Source of the DNA: Photobacterium sp. Ph5
Lineage (GTDB): Bacteria > Pseudomonadota > Gammaproteobacteria > Enterobacterales > Vibrionaceae
DNA length: 64,000 bases
NCBI RefSeq assembly: GCF_022129445.1
Contig: NZ_JADQAQ010000023.1
Span: 1-64,000, forward strand
Direction: 5' to 3'
This document shows, in pieces, positions 35,481 to 45,778 of this stretch. Numbering within the stretch: the stretch's first letter is position 1; the number at the start of each line of letters is the position of its first letter. Under the pieces are notes generated by a model that was not told the DNA's origin, did no database searches, and saw only the letters and a program-made list of their open reading frames with translations. The position numbers were made by a program, and so were the translations under genes.

Positions 35481-37241
35481 ATGACAAAGAATAATAAAAA
35501 AGCAAAGATTACATTTGCTCATATCAATGATACGCATTCAAATTTTGAACCATCATCTATATCACTGAATTTACCTGAACACGTTTTAGATACTGAATCC
35601 TCGGTATATGCCAGTTGTGGTGGTTTTTCTCGTATTTCATCGGCAGTAAGTGAATTAAAAGCTGAAGCCTATTTGAATCAGCGTGAATTCATGTTTTTAC
35701 ACGCGGGTGATTGCTTCCAAGGCACGTTGTATTTCTCACTATATAAAGGTATGGCTAATGCTGTACTACTAAATGCTATTGGTGTTGAAGCGATGGCATT
35801 GGGAAATCATGAACTTGATATGGGTAACGACTGTGTGGCTGATTTTCTTGATCATACGCATTTCCCGTTACTAGCTGGTAATTGGGATCTGTCGCAAGAA
35901 GATCAAACCAAGTCTAATCCGCTGCGAGATAAAGCCAATGTTTACGCTTATGACAATAGCACTGAAACTGCGAAATATATTGTAAAAGATGTGCATGGTG
36001 AGCCTGTTGCGATTTTTGGTTTAGCTATCGAAAATATGGCAGGCATTGCGAACCCAGATCCTGATACTCACTTTATGAATGTCGAGACGGTTGCGCGTAA
36101 TACTGTTCAGCATCTACATGAGCAGGGTATTAATAAGATTGTTGTGTTAAGCCATTTAGGCTACGACCACGATATTGAGCTTGCAGAAGCGGTTGATGGA
36201 ATAGGCGTTATTATTGGTGGTCATACTCATACTATGCAAGGTGATTTCACCAACATTGGTTACGGTAAAACCGATCAATACGCACACAGTGTTAATAATA
36301 CCTGTGTTGTACAAGCGGGCTGTAATGCGTTGGCGGTAGGACATATAACACTGGAGTTTGCTGAAGACGGAACAATTGAGCGAGCGTTTGGTGCTAATCA
36401 ATTATTACTAGGCCGCCAATTTACGGTAGATGCAAGCCGAACCGAGCATTTAGAAAGTGATGATCATGAAATTGTTCGTCATTTTTTAAGCGAGCAAGAT
36501 AACATTCGTTTTGTGGTGAAAGATCCTATCATTGAAAATATTCTCAATGAGCATTATCGTCCTGCGGTACGTGCACTGCAAACTGAAGAAATTGCTGTTA
36601 TTAATGAGCCGCTTCGTCATATTCGTATTCCCGATCAACGAGGTCCAAGTCAAATTGCACCTTGGGTTGTTGAAAGTTTTGTCTGGAAAGCCCGTGAGCT
36701 AGGTCATAACGTCGATTTTGGTATTCATAACGCTGGTGGTGTTAGGTGCTCATTAAATCCAGGTATTATTACACCTGCAGATATCGCAGGGAAATTACTA
36801 CCTTTTGCTATTGGTATTATGATTTATAGCGTAAAAGGTAAACGTATTCGTCAAGCGCTTGAAGGAGCGATTGATAATGCGATAAATAACGGTGTTGATG
36901 GGACTGGTGATGGAAGTTTTCCTTATGTGGCAGATCTTCGTTATACCTATCGCTGTTGTGCTGTAAAAGGTACACGTATTGAGTTATTAGAGCATTTACA
37001 AGACGGTAAGTGGATACCTGTTGAAGATGAGAAAGTTTATAGTTCAGTTTCATCGGGCTATACCGCAACAGGTAAAGAAGGCTATGCGCCATTGTTAGAT
37101 TACGTTAAAGAGCCTATGCCGTTAAATGTTACAATGGCTGATGCTTTTGAAGCTTATGCAAAACAGAAAAAATACTTTGATGCACCAGTAGATAATAAAA
37201 CGGTTTATATTCCCTGTACTGGCAATAAAGATGTCGCCTAA
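35481..37241 (+). CDS. 5'-nucleotidase/2',3'-cyclic phosphodiesterase family metallophosphatase
   Basis: The 586-residue protein has the metallophosphatase domain with FAHINDTHSNF (about 12-22), HAGDCFQGT, LGNHELD and GGHTHTM, which supply the two-metal site. The C-terminal 5'-nucleotidase domain follows with NAGGVRCSLNPG near residue 417. The usual UshA-type enzyme is periplasmic, but no signal peptide is seen: the N-terminus is MTKNNKKAKI. This suggests a cytoplasmic enzyme or a different export route. It is a single gene with a strong terminator. Confidence 0.88.
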   Translation: MTKNNKKAKITFAHINDTHSNFEPSSISLNLPEHVLDTESSVYASCGGFSRISSAVSELKAEAYLNQREFMFLHAGDCFQGTLYFSLYKGMANAVLLNAIGVEAMALGNHELDMGNDCVADFLDHTHFPLLAGNWDLSQEDQTKSNPLRDKANVYAYDNSTETAKYIVKDVHGEPVAIFGLAIENMAGIANPDPDTHFMNVETVARNTVQHLHEQGINKIVVLSHLGYDHDIELAEAVDGIGVIIGGHTHTMQGDFTNIGYGKTDQYAHSVNNTCVVQAGCNALAVGHITLEFAEDGTIERAFGANQLLLGRQFTVDASRTEHLESDDHEIVRHFLSEQDNIRFVVKDPIIENILNEHYRPAVRALQTEEIAVINEPLRHIRIPDQRGPSQIAPWVVESFVWKARELGHNVDFGIHNAGGVRCSLNPGIITPADIAGKLLPFAIGIMIYSVKGKRIRQALEGAIDNAINNGVDGTGDGSFPYVADLRYTYRCCAVKGTRIELLEHLQDGKWIPVEDEKVYSSVSSGYTATGKEGYAPLLDYVKEPMPLNVTMADAFEAYAKQKKYFDAPVDNKTVYIPCTGNKDVA

Positions 37242-37275
37242 ATACTAGGTAAACTCATCGATAGAAATAAAGTTT

Positions 37276-37316
37276 AAGCCGACTAACAATTTATTTACTG
37301 TTAGTCGGCTTTCTTT
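37276..37316 (+). terminator. Bidirectional terminator
   Basis: A perfect 13-bp stem AAGCCGACTAACA/TGTTAGTCGGCTT with a 10-nt loop and T-tract. The convergent BASS gene ends inside the right arm. Confidence 0.85.
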
Positions 37317-38248
37317 TTATCGACAAATGAATTTCGGTTATCAAATTTAGTCTTGGCGATGAGTTTGATAATAACAGGTAAGGCATAAGTCGGAATTTGA
37401 ATCGCTGCCATCAGTGCTAAATACTCAAATCCCAAATAATTGCTTGCTATGGTGTAGGTAAGTAATACATTACGATTAGTTGCAGTAATGGCATACAGCG
37501 TTTTGGATTGCTTATTACTCTTATAATAGGCAAAGTAAGTGATACCGAAAAATAACCCGCAAAGTAAACAGCCTAGAAGTAAATAGCTCATCCCTTCGTG
37601 TAATGAACGTTCAAACATTTCCCTCAAGGGAGCGACAAGCCCAAGCGGGAAAGCAAAAATAAGCAGAACGGTTAACTTAGATATTTTGTGATGGATATTA
37701 TGCAATAGTTTTGGGTTTATCATTTTGTAGCAAAAAGCAGATATAGCCATTGGTCCAATAATGAATATCGTCAGTCGTTGTATATATTGTCCAAAGTCCA
37801 AGGTTACCGTGTCACTTTGAAGTAACGTAAGATTAAAAAATAATACGATTGGCATCATTAATGTTGATGCAATAGTTAATGCCATCGCATGTAATACATC
37901 AAAACCTAAGGTTTTCGCTATTGCTGGGGTTGCAAATAATGTTCCTGTCGCAGTAACTGCCGTGATAGCAATAAATAGTGGAGTTGAAATGTTAAAGAGA
38001 TATAGCAATACAACGGCGGATAAAGTGAGCCCGAGGTTATGGAAAAGCGCATAAGACCAAACACTTTTAGATAACAACTTGCGGATAAGTAACTCTTGTT
38101 TAATCCCTAATAAAGTAAAAAGCATTAGGAAAAATAAGATATACGGTAAAACAGGGAAGACAATACGACTAATACTTGGAAAGCTAAAGCCTATGATGCC
38201 TGCAAGCATCAGTAAAAAAGCAGAATGTTTATTAATAAAAGAAAGCAT
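37301..38248 (-). CDS. BASS-family (bile acid:Na+ symporter-like) permease
   Basis: This 315-residue membrane protein has about nine or ten hydrophobic helices, with the family features FLMLFTLLGIKQE and TATGTLFATPAIAKTLG in the first half and ITATNRNVLLTYTIASNYLG in the second. These are the crossover regions of the BASS/BART superfamily. The substrate is unknown; relatives move bile acids, pyruvate, pantoate or arsenite. The ATG is preceded by a weak AAAGGATT. It is a single gene. Confidence 0.8.
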   Translation of the reverse strand: MLSFINKHSAFLLMLAGIIGFSFPSISRIVFPVLPYILFFLMLFTLLGIKQELLIRKLLSKSVWSYALFHNLGLTLSAVVLLYLFNISTPLFIAITAVTATGTLFATPAIAKTLGFDVLHAMALTIASTLMMPIVLFFNLTLLQSDTVTLDFGQYIQRLTIFIIGPMAISAFCYKMINPKLLHNIHHKISKLTVLLIFAFPLGLVAPLREMFERSLHEGMSYLLLGCLLCGLFFGITYFAYYKSNKQSKTLYAITATNRNVLLTYTIASNYLGFEYLALMAAIQIPTYALPVIIKLIAKTKFDNRNSFVDKKKAD

Positions 38249-38516
38249 AAGTTAAAAATCCTTTTGTTAACTTATTGTTATCATTGTTTTTGTTTAAATA
38301 CAAAAAAAGATGCTATTTGAAACAAAAAACTACTCATTTGGTAATGTAATCGTTCTTAATAGTCTTTTGTGCTTTAGAGTAATAATCGCTAGTAATCAAG
38401 TGTTAACACATAAGAAAAACTAATGTTATGAAAGAAATATTGTCATTTATAGGTTACGTAAACAGACGATAAACTACTCGTGTTTATTGAATTTAATACC
38501 TTTTTCAGGGGCAATC

Positions 38517-38708
38517 ATGGCACATACATTTGATGTGGACGCAGCTACAACGTTGCATCTTCAGGATAAAAAAAGTTACGAAGTAACGATCAAAGGATTG
38601 ATTGCACACCTATTTGATATTGTATTTAACCGATCAAAAAAGACAGTTACTTACAGTATTCAAGATTTACCAGTCCATTTACAGAAAGATATTGGTATGT
38701 ATCGCTAA
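38517..38708 (+). CDS. Small DUF1127-like protein, 63 aa
   Basis: The 63-residue protein ends in SIQDLPVHLQKDIGMYR, close to the C-terminal signature of DUF1127/YjiS-like proteins (LSDLPDHLLKDIGL). The N-terminal half is less typical. ATG 38517 follows CAGGGGCAATC and is preferred over a TTG at 38487. Some DUF1127 proteins act in RNA turnover and phosphate or carbon metabolism in alphaproteobacteria; nothing is known for this branch. A good terminator follows the gene, supporting expression. Confidence 0.6.
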   Translation: MAHTFDVDAATTLHLQDKKSYEVTIKGLIAHLFDIVFNRSKKTVTYSIQDLPVHLQKDIGMYR

Positions 38709-38728
38709 CATTTTGTATTGATATTTTT

Positions 38729-38758
38729 AAAGCTGGCATGATTGTCAGCTTTTTTTTT
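38729..38758 (+). terminator. Rho-independent terminator
   Basis: AAAGCTGGCA pairs with TGTCAGCTTT (one G-U pair, loop TGAT), followed by eight T. Confidence 0.85.
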
Positions 38759-38879
38759 GCTAAAAATTCAGCTATAAGCTTATAAAAATAGTGAGTATTA
38801 TTTTGTTTTAGCTAACGTAGTCATGTTCATGGCTAAAAACAAAAATACAATAAAATGATTGAGTCACAGGAGTATAAAT

Positions 38880-39161
38880 ATGGGCTTTTTTTCAAAGCTG
38901 TTTGGTTCAAATAAATCAGAGAGTAACACGAGGGAAGTTGAGCCAACTCATTATAATGATTACTTAATTTATCCTGAGCCGAAGCAAGAAGGCGGTCAGT
39001 TTAGAATTGCAGGTAGAATTTGCAAAGAGATAAACGGAGTATTAAAGACACACCATTTTATTCGTTCAGATTTACTCAGTTCTCGTCATGATGCTGAAAC
39101 ATTTATGATCAAAAAATCAGAAATGTTTATTAAACAAATGGGCGATAAAATGTTTAAATGA
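38880..39161 (+). CDS. HlyU-family (PF10115) small protein
   Basis: The 93-residue protein starts MGFFSKLFGSN and has DYLIYPEPKQEGGQFRIAGR and THHFIRSDLLSSRHDAE, the conserved core of PF10115, named after a Vibrio haemolysin regulator. The name is questionable because classical Vibrio HlyU is an ArsR-type repressor, so the function of this small family is not settled. ATG 38880 follows AGGAG at a good distance. A TTG at 38859 is rejected. It stands alone between two AT-rich gaps. Confidence 0.75.
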   Translation: MGFFSKLFGSNKSESNTREVEPTHYNDYLIYPEPKQEGGQFRIAGRICKEINGVLKTHHFIRSDLLSSRHDAETFMIKKSEMFIKQMGDKMFK

Positions 39162-39610
39162 AAATTGTAGTAATATTCAACAAATTTCATTGCAATCATG
39201 GTGGTATGCCAGTATCTTCTTAAACATTAAAAATGGATTTCACATTACATAATTATCCTTTTTGTGAATATCCATATAGTAAATTTATCAGTTAGGTATG
39301 TTTTATCGTTAGTTGTTTTTTAAAAACAATAAGTTGATTAGGTTTAATGTTGCTTATTGAGTATATAGCTGACAATTATCGTTTTAGAGTCAAAAGCAGA
39401 TAAAAAAAACGTTTATGTCATTATTTTTAACGGGCAAATACAAATACTAGAACCATAAATGTATTTTTATTTCAGTAATCTAATGACAGTTATTGATGTT
39501 TTTGACTTGTAGATGTGGGGATTTTTGTGTTTTTACTACAAAAAGCTTGATATTGCTTGTTGGGTTGGATACAAAATGATTATGTTATAGCCAATGTACA
39601 GGGAATAATA
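39162..39610. other. 449-bp AT-rich region upstream of pntA
   Basis: No reading frame here has a convincing ribosome site. It probably contains the pntAB promoter, but I cannot name a specific -35/-10 pair with confidence. Confidence 0.5.
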
Positions 39611-41164
39611 ATGCAGATTGGTGTACCGAGAGAGGTACTCGCTCATGAGACGCGAGTAGCTGCAACACCTAAAACGGTCGAGCAGATATTGAAAATGGGG
39701 TTCAGCGTTGTTGTTGAACAAGGAGCTGGACGTTTAGCAAGCTTTGATGATGCTGCTTATGAAGCGGCTGGTGCAACGGTTGTCTCAACTGATGAAGTAT
39801 GGCAATCGGATCTTATTTTTAAAGTGAATGCGCCGCAGGTAAATCCTGAAACAGGTGTAGACGAATTTGAGCTCATCAAAGAGGGTGCAAGCTTAGTTAG
39901 TTTTATTTGGCCGGCACAAAACCCTGAATTATTAGAAAAACTATCGTCTAAAAATATTAATATTATGGCGATGGATTCTGTACCGCGTATTTCACGTGCA
40001 CAGGCACTTGATGCTTTAAGTTCAATGGCAAATATCGCGGGTTACCGTGCTGTTGTTGAAGCGGCTCATGAGTTTGGTCGTTTCTTTACAGGTCAAATTA
40101 CCGCTGCAGGTAAAGTACCGCCAGCTAAAGTCTTAGTGGCTGGCGCTGGTGTAGCAGGTCTTGCTGCTATTGGTGCTGCAGGTAGCCTTGGTGCGATTGT
40201 TCGTTCTTTTGATGTTCGTCCTGAAGTTAAAGAACAAGTTGAATCAATGGGCGCTGAATTCCTTGAAGTTGATTACAAAGAAGATACTTCAACGGGAGAT
40301 GGCTACGCTAAAGAGATGTCTGATGAATTCAATAAAGCGGCTGAGCGTTTATACGCAGAGCAAGCGAAAGATGTTGATATCATCATTACAACCGCACTTA
40401 TTCCTGGACGCCCAGCACCAAAATTGATCACCAAAGAAATGGTTGATTCAATGAAATCTGGCAGTGTTATTGTCGATCTTGCTGCTGCGAATGGCGGTAA
40501 CTGTGCATACACTGAAGCTGATAAAGTCGTAACGACACCAAACGGTGTAAAAGTTATCGGCTATACAGATATGGTTGGTCGCCTACCAACACAATCTTCT
40601 CAGTTATACGGAACAAACCTCGTTAACTTACTTAAACTTCTTTGCAAAGAGAAAGACGGTAATATTGATATCAATTTTGATGATGAAGTATTACGCGGTC
40701 TAACGATTGTGAGAGCGGGTGAATTAACATGGCCTGCGCCACCAATTAAAGTTTCTGCCGCAGCTCAACAGCCCAAAGTGGCAGCAAAAGTTGAACCTAA
40801 AGTTGAAGAGCCAACATCACCGGTTAAGAAATTTGGTTTAATGGGGGCGGGTATTGCGCTTTTTGCTTGGGTTGCTAATTATGCGCCAGCAGAGTTTTTA
40901 GCGCACTTCACTGTATTCGTTCTTGCATGTGTGGTTGGATACTACGTAGTTTGGAATGTATCTCATTCTTTACATACTCCTTTAATGTCAGTAACTAACG
41001 CTATCTCGGGCATCATTATTGTTGGTGCTTTGCTCCAAATTGGGCAGGGAAATGGAGTCGTATCCTTCCTCGCGTTTATTGCTGTTCTCATCGCTAGTAT
41101 TAATATCTTTGGTGGCTTTACGGTAACCAAGAGAATGCTAGAAATGTTCCGTAAAGATAAATAA
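39611..41164 (+). CDS. pntA: NAD(P) transhydrogenase alpha subunit
   Basis: The proton-translocating transhydrogenase of the inner membrane couples proton entry to hydride transfer from NADH to NADP+, supplying NADPH. PntA here has 517 residues: the NAD(H)-binding domain I (about 1-380), starting [18 protein letters not shown], with [20 protein letters not shown] and a Pro/Ala/Lys linker near 395-415. Four C-terminal membrane helices (about 420-510) follow. ATG 39611 gives the standard E. coli-like start MQIGVPRE and follows CAGGGAATAATA; an upstream TTG at 39557 adds 18 unlikely residues. pntB follows after 10 bp. Confidence 0.97.
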   Translation: MQIGVPREVLAHETRVAATPKTVEQILKMGFSVVVEQGAGRLASFDDAAYEAAGATVVSTDEVWQSDLIFKVNAPQVNPETGVDEFELIKEGASLVSFIWPAQNPELLEKLSSKNINIMAMDSVPRISRAQALDALSSMANIAGYRAVVEAAHEFGRFFTGQITAAGKVPPAKVLVAGAGVAGLAAIGAAGSLGAIVRSFDVRPEVKEQVESMGAEFLEVDYKEDTSTGDGYAKEMSDEFNKAAERLYAEQAKDVDIIITTALIPGRPAPKLITKEMVDSMKSGSVIVDLAAANGGNCAYTEADKVVTTPNGVKVIGYTDMVGRLPTQSSQLYGTNLVNLLKLLCKEKDGNIDINFDDEVLRGLTIVRAGELTWPAPPIKVSAAAQQPKVAAKVEPKVEEPTSPVKKFGLMGAGIALFAWVANYAPAEFLAHFTVFVLACVVGYYVVWNVSHSLHTPLMSVTNAISGIIIVGALLQIGQGNGVVSFLAFIAVLIASINIFGGFTVTKRMLEMFRKDK

Positions 41165-41174
41165 GGAGTAACAC

Positions 41175-42551
41175 ATGTCTGCAGGAATTGTACAAGCAGC
41201 TTATATTGTTGCTGCCGTACTGTTTATCATGTCTTTAGCGGGTCTGTCTAAGCAAGAAACAGCACGAAACGGTAATTACTTTGGTATTGCTGGTATGGCA
41301 ATCGCTTTGATTGCTACTATTTTTGGTCCTCATACTGAAGGCACTGTTTGGATTATCCTTGCGATGATCATTGGTGGTGCAATTGGTATTTTCTACGCTA
41401 AAAAAGTAGAAATGACCGAGATGCCAGAGCTTGTGGCTATGTTACACAGCTTTGTAGGTATGGCTGCGGTATTAGTAGGTTTTAATACTTACTTAGATCA
41501 CGGCGACCTTACAGGTGTAATGTTAAACATTCACTTAGTTGAAATCTTCCTTGGCGTATTTATCGGTGCAGTAACCTTTACAGGTTCTTTAGTTGCATTT
41601 GCTAAGTTACGCGGATTAGTTTCATCATCAGCACTTATGCTTCCTCACCGTCATAAATTAAACTTGTTAGCGCTTGTTGTTTCAGCTCTATTGCTAGTTT
41701 GGTTTGTACAGTCAGAAGGTTCATTAACTGCACTAATCTTAGTAACGATTATTGCATTTGTATTTGGCTACCACCTTGTTGCTTCAATTGGTGGCGCTGA
41801 TATGCCTGTGGTTGTATCAATGCTTAACTCATATTCTGGTTGGGCAGCAGCGGCGGCGGGTTTCATGTTAGCAAACGACCTTCTTATCGTAACGGGTGCA
41901 TTGGTGGGTTCTTCTGGTGCTATCCTTTCTTACATTATGTGTAAGGCGATGAACCGTTCATTTATTAGTGTTATAGCTGGCGGTTTCGGTTCGGATGGTA
42001 CAGCAGCAAGCTCTGATGAAGAATACGGTGAACACCGTGAAGCTTCAGCAGAAGAAGTAGCTGAAATGCTAAAAGATGCACGTTCGGTTATCATTACTCC
42101 AGGATATGGCATGGCCGTTGCTCAAGCGCAATATCCTGTTCACGAGATCACTGATAAGTTACGTGCAAAAGGCATTGATGTTCGTTTTGGCATTCACCCT
42201 GTTGCTGGTCGTCTACCTGGACACATGAACGTGCTATTAGCTGAGGCGAAAGTACCTTATGACATCGTATTAGAAATGGACGAGATCAATGATGATTTCC
42301 CACAAACAGATGTTGTACTTGTTATTGGTGCAAACGACACTGTTAACCCTGCAGCGATGGAAGACCCTAACAGTCCAATCGCTGGTATGCCTGTACTTGA
42401 AGTCTGGAATGCCAAAGAAGTGGTTGTGTTTAAACGTTCAATGAATACTGGCTATGCTGGAGTTCAAAACCCATTATTCTTCAAAGATAATAGCCATATG
42501 TTGTTCGGCGATGCTAAAGACTCATGTTTGAAAATACTTGAGCATCTTTAA
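41175..42551 (+). CDS. pntB: NAD(P) transhydrogenase beta subunit
   Basis: PntB (458 residues) contains about nine membrane helices of the proton channel (1-265) and the NADP(H)-binding domain III (about 285-458), with [44 protein letters not shown] and [16 protein letters not shown]. It forms a dimer of PntAB heterodimers. AAGGAGTAACAC precedes the start. A terminator follows, and the VxrABC system lies next, as I recall for Vibrio cholerae. Confidence 0.97.
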   Translation: MSAGIVQAAYIVAAVLFIMSLAGLSKQETARNGNYFGIAGMAIALIATIFGPHTEGTVWIILAMIIGGAIGIFYAKKVEMTEMPELVAMLHSFVGMAAVLVGFNTYLDHGDLTGVMLNIHLVEIFLGVFIGAVTFTGSLVAFAKLRGLVSSSALMLPHRHKLNLLALVVSALLLVWFVQSEGSLTALILVTIIAFVFGYHLVASIGGADMPVVVSMLNSYSGWAAAAAGFMLANDLLIVTGALVGSSGAILSYIMCKAMNRSFISVIAGGFGSDGTAASSDEEYGEHREASAEEVAEMLKDARSVIITPGYGMAVAQAQYPVHEITDKLRAKGIDVRFGIHPVAGRLPGHMNVLLAEAKVPYDIVLEMDEINDDFPQTDVVLVIGANDTVNPAAMEDPNSPIAGMPVLEVWNAKEVVVFKRSMNTGYAGVQNPLFFKDNSHMLFGDAKDSCLKILEHL

Positions 42552-42571
42552 TCGTTGATTGATAAGAAAAC

Positions 42572-42598
42572 AATGCCACTCAAATGAGTGGCATTTTT
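42572..42598 (+). terminator. Terminator of pntAB
   Basis: A perfect 10-bp stem AATGCCACTC/GAGTGGCATT with loop AAAT and a T-tract. Confidence 0.88.
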
Positions 42599-42738
42599 CT
42601 TTGTAGTGATTTTACCAGAGTTCAGCTACAACAAAGCACATAAGGTAATGATTAAAAATAGATATAAAAGTAATGATTGCAGTCTTTTACATGACATTTC
42701 ATTGACAATTTTATGAAAAACAATGTTAAAGTATGTGA

Positions 42739-44178
42739 ATGAAAACGTATGTACTTTTATTCTCACTATTATTTACTACAGCTAGCCATGCTGAAGGCAT
42801 TTCATTGCCTGAAAGATTGGCAGCTGTTCGAACAGATTTATTGGAAAGTGAACCTGTATCAACATACGACTTTCGTAAATTACAAAGTACTTATCCATCA
42901 CCTTTACTGTTGTCTTCTAGCTTATTGCCTCAAACCAAAGAGTATCCACTTTCAGCACTTAGGCAGTTATATCAAAATTCGTTAACTTGTAAGGGGCCTT
43001 GGCCCTATTCACCATTAGTAACACAGCCGGTGGTCTTTACTCGTGCCATTTGCAATAAGACGATTTTACCCAAAGGGTGGTTTGTTCGTTCAGGATATAT
43101 TCATCCCGGCGGTGGTAGTTATGCATATCGCTATTTAGCCAAACATCCAGGAAAGGTGTCAGAGCTCAGTAAGTATTTGCATATTAAAGAGCGCCCATTA
43201 GCGTCAGCGACAACCTTGCTAGGTCGTTTACAGCGGATGAATAGCGATGAAATTAAAGTATTAATTTCTGGTGCTCGTTTCTTCATTGCTAATGGTGAGC
43301 TGTGGGTTCGCAATGGTAATGAATATAATATTTATAATCAGTCGACATGGTTAAAGGTGTTAACTCAACATGATTTGCATTTAAAACGCTTGAATCGTCA
43401 TGATTTTTGCTTAGCTCAAAATGGGAATATCTGTTGGCGCGAAGAGAATAAATCGCACATAACATACTACTTACTAATAGGGTTATTAATCAGTAATGCC
43501 TTGTTATTACTTAGTTGGGGCGTTTATCGTTTCCGTATTCGTCGACGAGATATGCAAGAGCGTATGCTGGTTCTGCAAATCTTGACTCATGAATTAAGAA
43601 CGCCTATTGCAAGTTTAGCGATGACTGTTGAAGGATTTAGACGTCACTTTGATGAATTACCTGAAGGTCTGTATGATGAGTTTAGGCGTTTAACTGATGA
43701 TTCAAGACGATTACGACAATTAGCTGAAGCAAGTAAAGATTACTTACAAGCTAATCAACAACAATTAAGTACGCAAGAAGTTGAGTCCGTTAATGAATGG
43801 TTAGGCTTTCTTGCTGAAGAGTATGATGTAACTTTACATCTTGCTGAAGATAGAAGTGTTCACGTAAATATTTATTGGCTTGGAACATGTTTAGATAACT
43901 TATTTTCTAATGCACATAAATATGGCGTAGCACCAATTACATTAACGACATCATACTATGATGGAAAACTTAAAATTGTGGTTCAAGACCAAGGTCCATT
44001 AAGTGCCAAAGATTGGTCTAGGCTACGTAAACCTTTTGTTAGTGAACAAGGTTTAGGTTTAGGTTTAACGATTGTAGAATCAATGATTAATAGAATGGGG
44101 GGGAAATTGAAACTAATTGGCCCACCAACCACATTTATATTGGAGATACCGTGTGAATCAAACTCTGCTACTGGTTGA
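42739..44178 (+). CDS. vxrA: Sensor histidine kinase VxrA (DUF3404 sensor domain)
   Basis: The 479-residue kinase has a signal peptide or first helix (about 1-18), a periplasmic DUF3404 domain (about 20-240) with an unusual Cys/Trp/Pro-rich middle (SLTCKGPWPYSPL), a TM helix (about 244-264), then the HisKA box ILTHELRTPIASLAM and an ATPase domain with NLFSNAHKYG and GLGLGLTIVESM. In Vibrio cholerae VxrAB (WigKR) governs cell-wall homeostasis, type VI secretion and biofilm. The response regulator start overlaps the 3' end. The ATG has no strong ribosome site. Confidence 0.92.
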   Translation: MKTYVLLFSLLFTTASHAEGISLPERLAAVRTDLLESEPVSTYDFRKLQSTYPSPLLLSSSLLPQTKEYPLSALRQLYQNSLTCKGPWPYSPLVTQPVVFTRAICNKTILPKGWFVRSGYIHPGGGSYAYRYLAKHPGKVSELSKYLHIKERPLASATTLLGRLQRMNSDEIKVLISGARFFIANGELWVRNGNEYNIYNQSTWLKVLTQHDLHLKRLNRHDFCLAQNGNICWREENKSHITYYLLIGLLISNALLLLSWGVYRFRIRRRDMQERMLVLQILTHELRTPIASLAMTVEGFRRHFDELPEGLYDEFRRLTDDSRRLRQLAEASKDYLQANQQQLSTQEVESVNEWLGFLAEEYDVTLHLAEDRSVHVNIYWLGTCLDNLFSNAHKYGVAPITLTTSYYDGKLKIVVQDQGPLSAKDWSRLRKPFVSEQGLGLGLTIVESMINRMGGKLKLIGPPTTFILEIPCESNSATG

Positions 44179-44812
44179 AGATGACCGCAACCTTGCTGAT
44201 GGTTTACTCGATTGCTTAAAGCAAGCTGGCTATAACTGCTTATATGCAGATTGTGCTAGTAAAGTAGATGCTTTATGGAAAGAGGCCGATCTGGTTGTCT
44301 TAGATCGTCAGTTACCTGAAGGTGACTCATTAAATTATTTAGGTTCATGGCTTAAGAAGAAGCATGTTCCAGTTATTTTGTTAACTGCAATGGTATCGAT
44401 TAACGATAAAGTCGTTGGTTTAGATTCAGGTGCAAAAGACTATTTAACTAAACCTTTTGCTGAAGAAGAATTACTTGCTCGTGTGCGTGTACATCTTCGT
44501 GGTGATGATGAAGATACTGCAGCGGCTAATATCATTAAAGTTGGCGATATCATTATCAACCAAGAAAGCCGAGAAGTAATTTTTGATAATGAAAATATTA
44601 CGTTAACGCGAACTGAATTTGAACTTCTTGTGTTTTTATCAAAAAATGCAGGTCGCGTATTTACTCGTGACGAGTTACTTGATCAAGTGTGGGGTTATAA
44701 TCATTATCCAACAACACGTACCGTTGACACCCATATTCTTCAATTACGTCAAAAATTGCCAGGCATTGATATCGAAACATTACGTGGTGTCGGCTACCGC
44801 ATGAAGCCATAA
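44153..44812 (+). CDS. vxrB: Response regulator VxrB (OmpR family)
   Basis: This 219-residue OmpR/PhoB-type regulator starts NQTLLLVEDDRNLADGLLD after a GTG. The phosphoacceptor Asp is in VVLDRQLPEGD and the receiver Lys in LTKPFAEEELLARV. The C-terminal winged helix shows LTRTEFELLVFLSKNAG and RTVDTHILQLRQKL. GTG 44153 is preceded by TGGAGATACC and overlaps vxrA by 26 bases, so translation is coupled. A longer upstream start at 44117 is unlikely. It is expected to be phosphorylated by VxrA. Confidence 0.93.
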   Translation: MNQTLLLVEDDRNLADGLLDCLKQAGYNCLYADCASKVDALWKEADLVVLDRQLPEGDSLNYLGSWLKKKHVPVILLTAMVSINDKVVGLDSGAKDYLTKPFAEEELLARVRVHLRGDDEDTAAANIIKVGDIIINQESREVIFDNENITLTRTEFELLVFLSKNAGRVFTRDELLDQVWGYNHYPTTRTVDTHILQLRQKLPGIDIETLRGVGYRMKP

Positions 44813-44826
44813 GTATTGGTTATTGA

Positions 44827-45699
44827 ATGAGAAGAATAACCTCTTTATTGTGCCAGTTAGGTATTATCAACATTCTGTTTTTAGTACCTAACGCCAATGC
44901 TGCTTGGTTTGTCGATCAAAGTTCTTATGCAGCTGCTCATAAACATTTGCTTGAAGGTCAAACTGATAAATCATTTGAATCGATAGTAGAGGCTTGGCAA
45001 CAATCTCCGACAACAGATCAGAAAACCAATCTTAACGGTTTACTGGATCTCGCGATTACAGAAGATTGTGGTCATAGCCTTGATAAAACAGTACTGCCTT
45101 CTTGGCTATCAAAGCTATCAATTGAACGCTCTGTGATCCAAAATATTAACCAACAGTTACTTAAGTTATCAATTGTTGGTTTAACACGAGTTAACATTAC
45201 CCAGATAAGTTTTTCTAAATGGCCTAATTATAACTTAGTGGATGCTCAGCCTGTTATTGATGATGGGGGATACTTTACTGTTGAAGCAAATAAGCTTGAG
45301 CATAAAGTAGAAGCTGGATTATATAAGTTAACGATCATTGCTGAAGGTGAGCCCGTTTGGAATAAATGGGTTGTGCTTAATGAGCCACCGGCAAAACAAA
45401 ATTTAGGTTGGAAAGACAGTAACTCTTGGCGTATCGATCACGTAGCTAAATTGAACTCATCTTGTCCTGCACCTATTTTGTCGATAAAACTGTACGATTT
45501 AAATGATACAGATTGGCGACCATTATGGAGTGAACAAACGGATACGGATTTACCGGCTACGCTACCCAAGTTAAATATTCCTGAAGGACGCTATTGGCTT
45601 GATGTTGGGCTAATAAAAAGCCGATGGCAAGGTGAAATATCTATTTTAGATATTCAAAGTATCACACGCCCCATAGATTATTCTGATGATACACATTAA
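44827..45699 (+). CDS. vxrC: VxrC (DUF2861), exported partner of VxrAB
   Basis: The 290-residue protein has a signal peptide (about 1-25, ending NANAAW), then an alpha-helical repeat-like N-terminal part and a beta-rich C-terminal part. DUF2861 proteins are known only next to VxrAB. Vibrio cholerae has further vxrD and vxrE genes in the operon, but here a terminator and nnrS follow, so the operon is shortened to ABC. A periplasmic role in sensing by VxrA is inferred. Confidence 0.85.
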   Translation: MRRITSLLCQLGIINILFLVPNANAAWFVDQSSYAAAHKHLLEGQTDKSFESIVEAWQQSPTTDQKTNLNGLLDLAITEDCGHSLDKTVLPSWLSKLSIERSVIQNINQQLLKLSIVGLTRVNITQISFSKWPNYNLVDAQPVIDDGGYFTVEANKLEHKVEAGLYKLTIIAEGEPVWNKWVVLNEPPAKQNLGWKDSNSWRIDHVAKLNSSCPAPILSIKLYDLNDTDWRPLWSEQTDTDLPATLPKLNIPEGRYWLDVGLIKSRWQGEISILDIQSITRPIDYSDDTH

Positions 45700-45702
45700 T
45701 TG

Positions 45703-45730
45703 AAAAACCACTTTAATGAGTGGTTTTTTT
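45703..45730 (+). terminator. Terminator of vxrABC
   Basis: AAAAACCACT pairs perfectly with AGTGGTTTTT around a 6-nt loop and ends in a T-tract. Confidence 0.88.
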
Positions 45731-45739
45731 ACCACTATA

Positions 45740-45762
45740 AACATGTATAATAAATGCATGTT
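45740..45762 (+). promoter_or_regulatory. NsrR-like operator with embedded -10 box before nnrS
   Basis: Half-sites AACATGTATAA and AAATGCATGTT are separated by one T. Against the NsrR consensus halves AAGATGYATTT and AAATRCATCTT they fit at 8 and 10 of 11 positions. The site lies in a longer 14-bp perfect inverted repeat (45732-45745 and 45757-45770). A perfect -10 TATAAT occupies 45746-45751, so a bound NsrR would block the nnrS promoter until nitric oxide destroys its Fe-S cluster. Confidence 0.65.
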
Positions 45763-45778
45763 TATAGTGGTGGAAATT

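Noticed and set aside
38859..39161. Reading the HlyU-like protein as the ArsR-type haemolysin regulator HlyU
   Set aside because: The protein lacks a winged helix and fits only the small PF10115 family, so a direct haemolysin role cannot be claimed.
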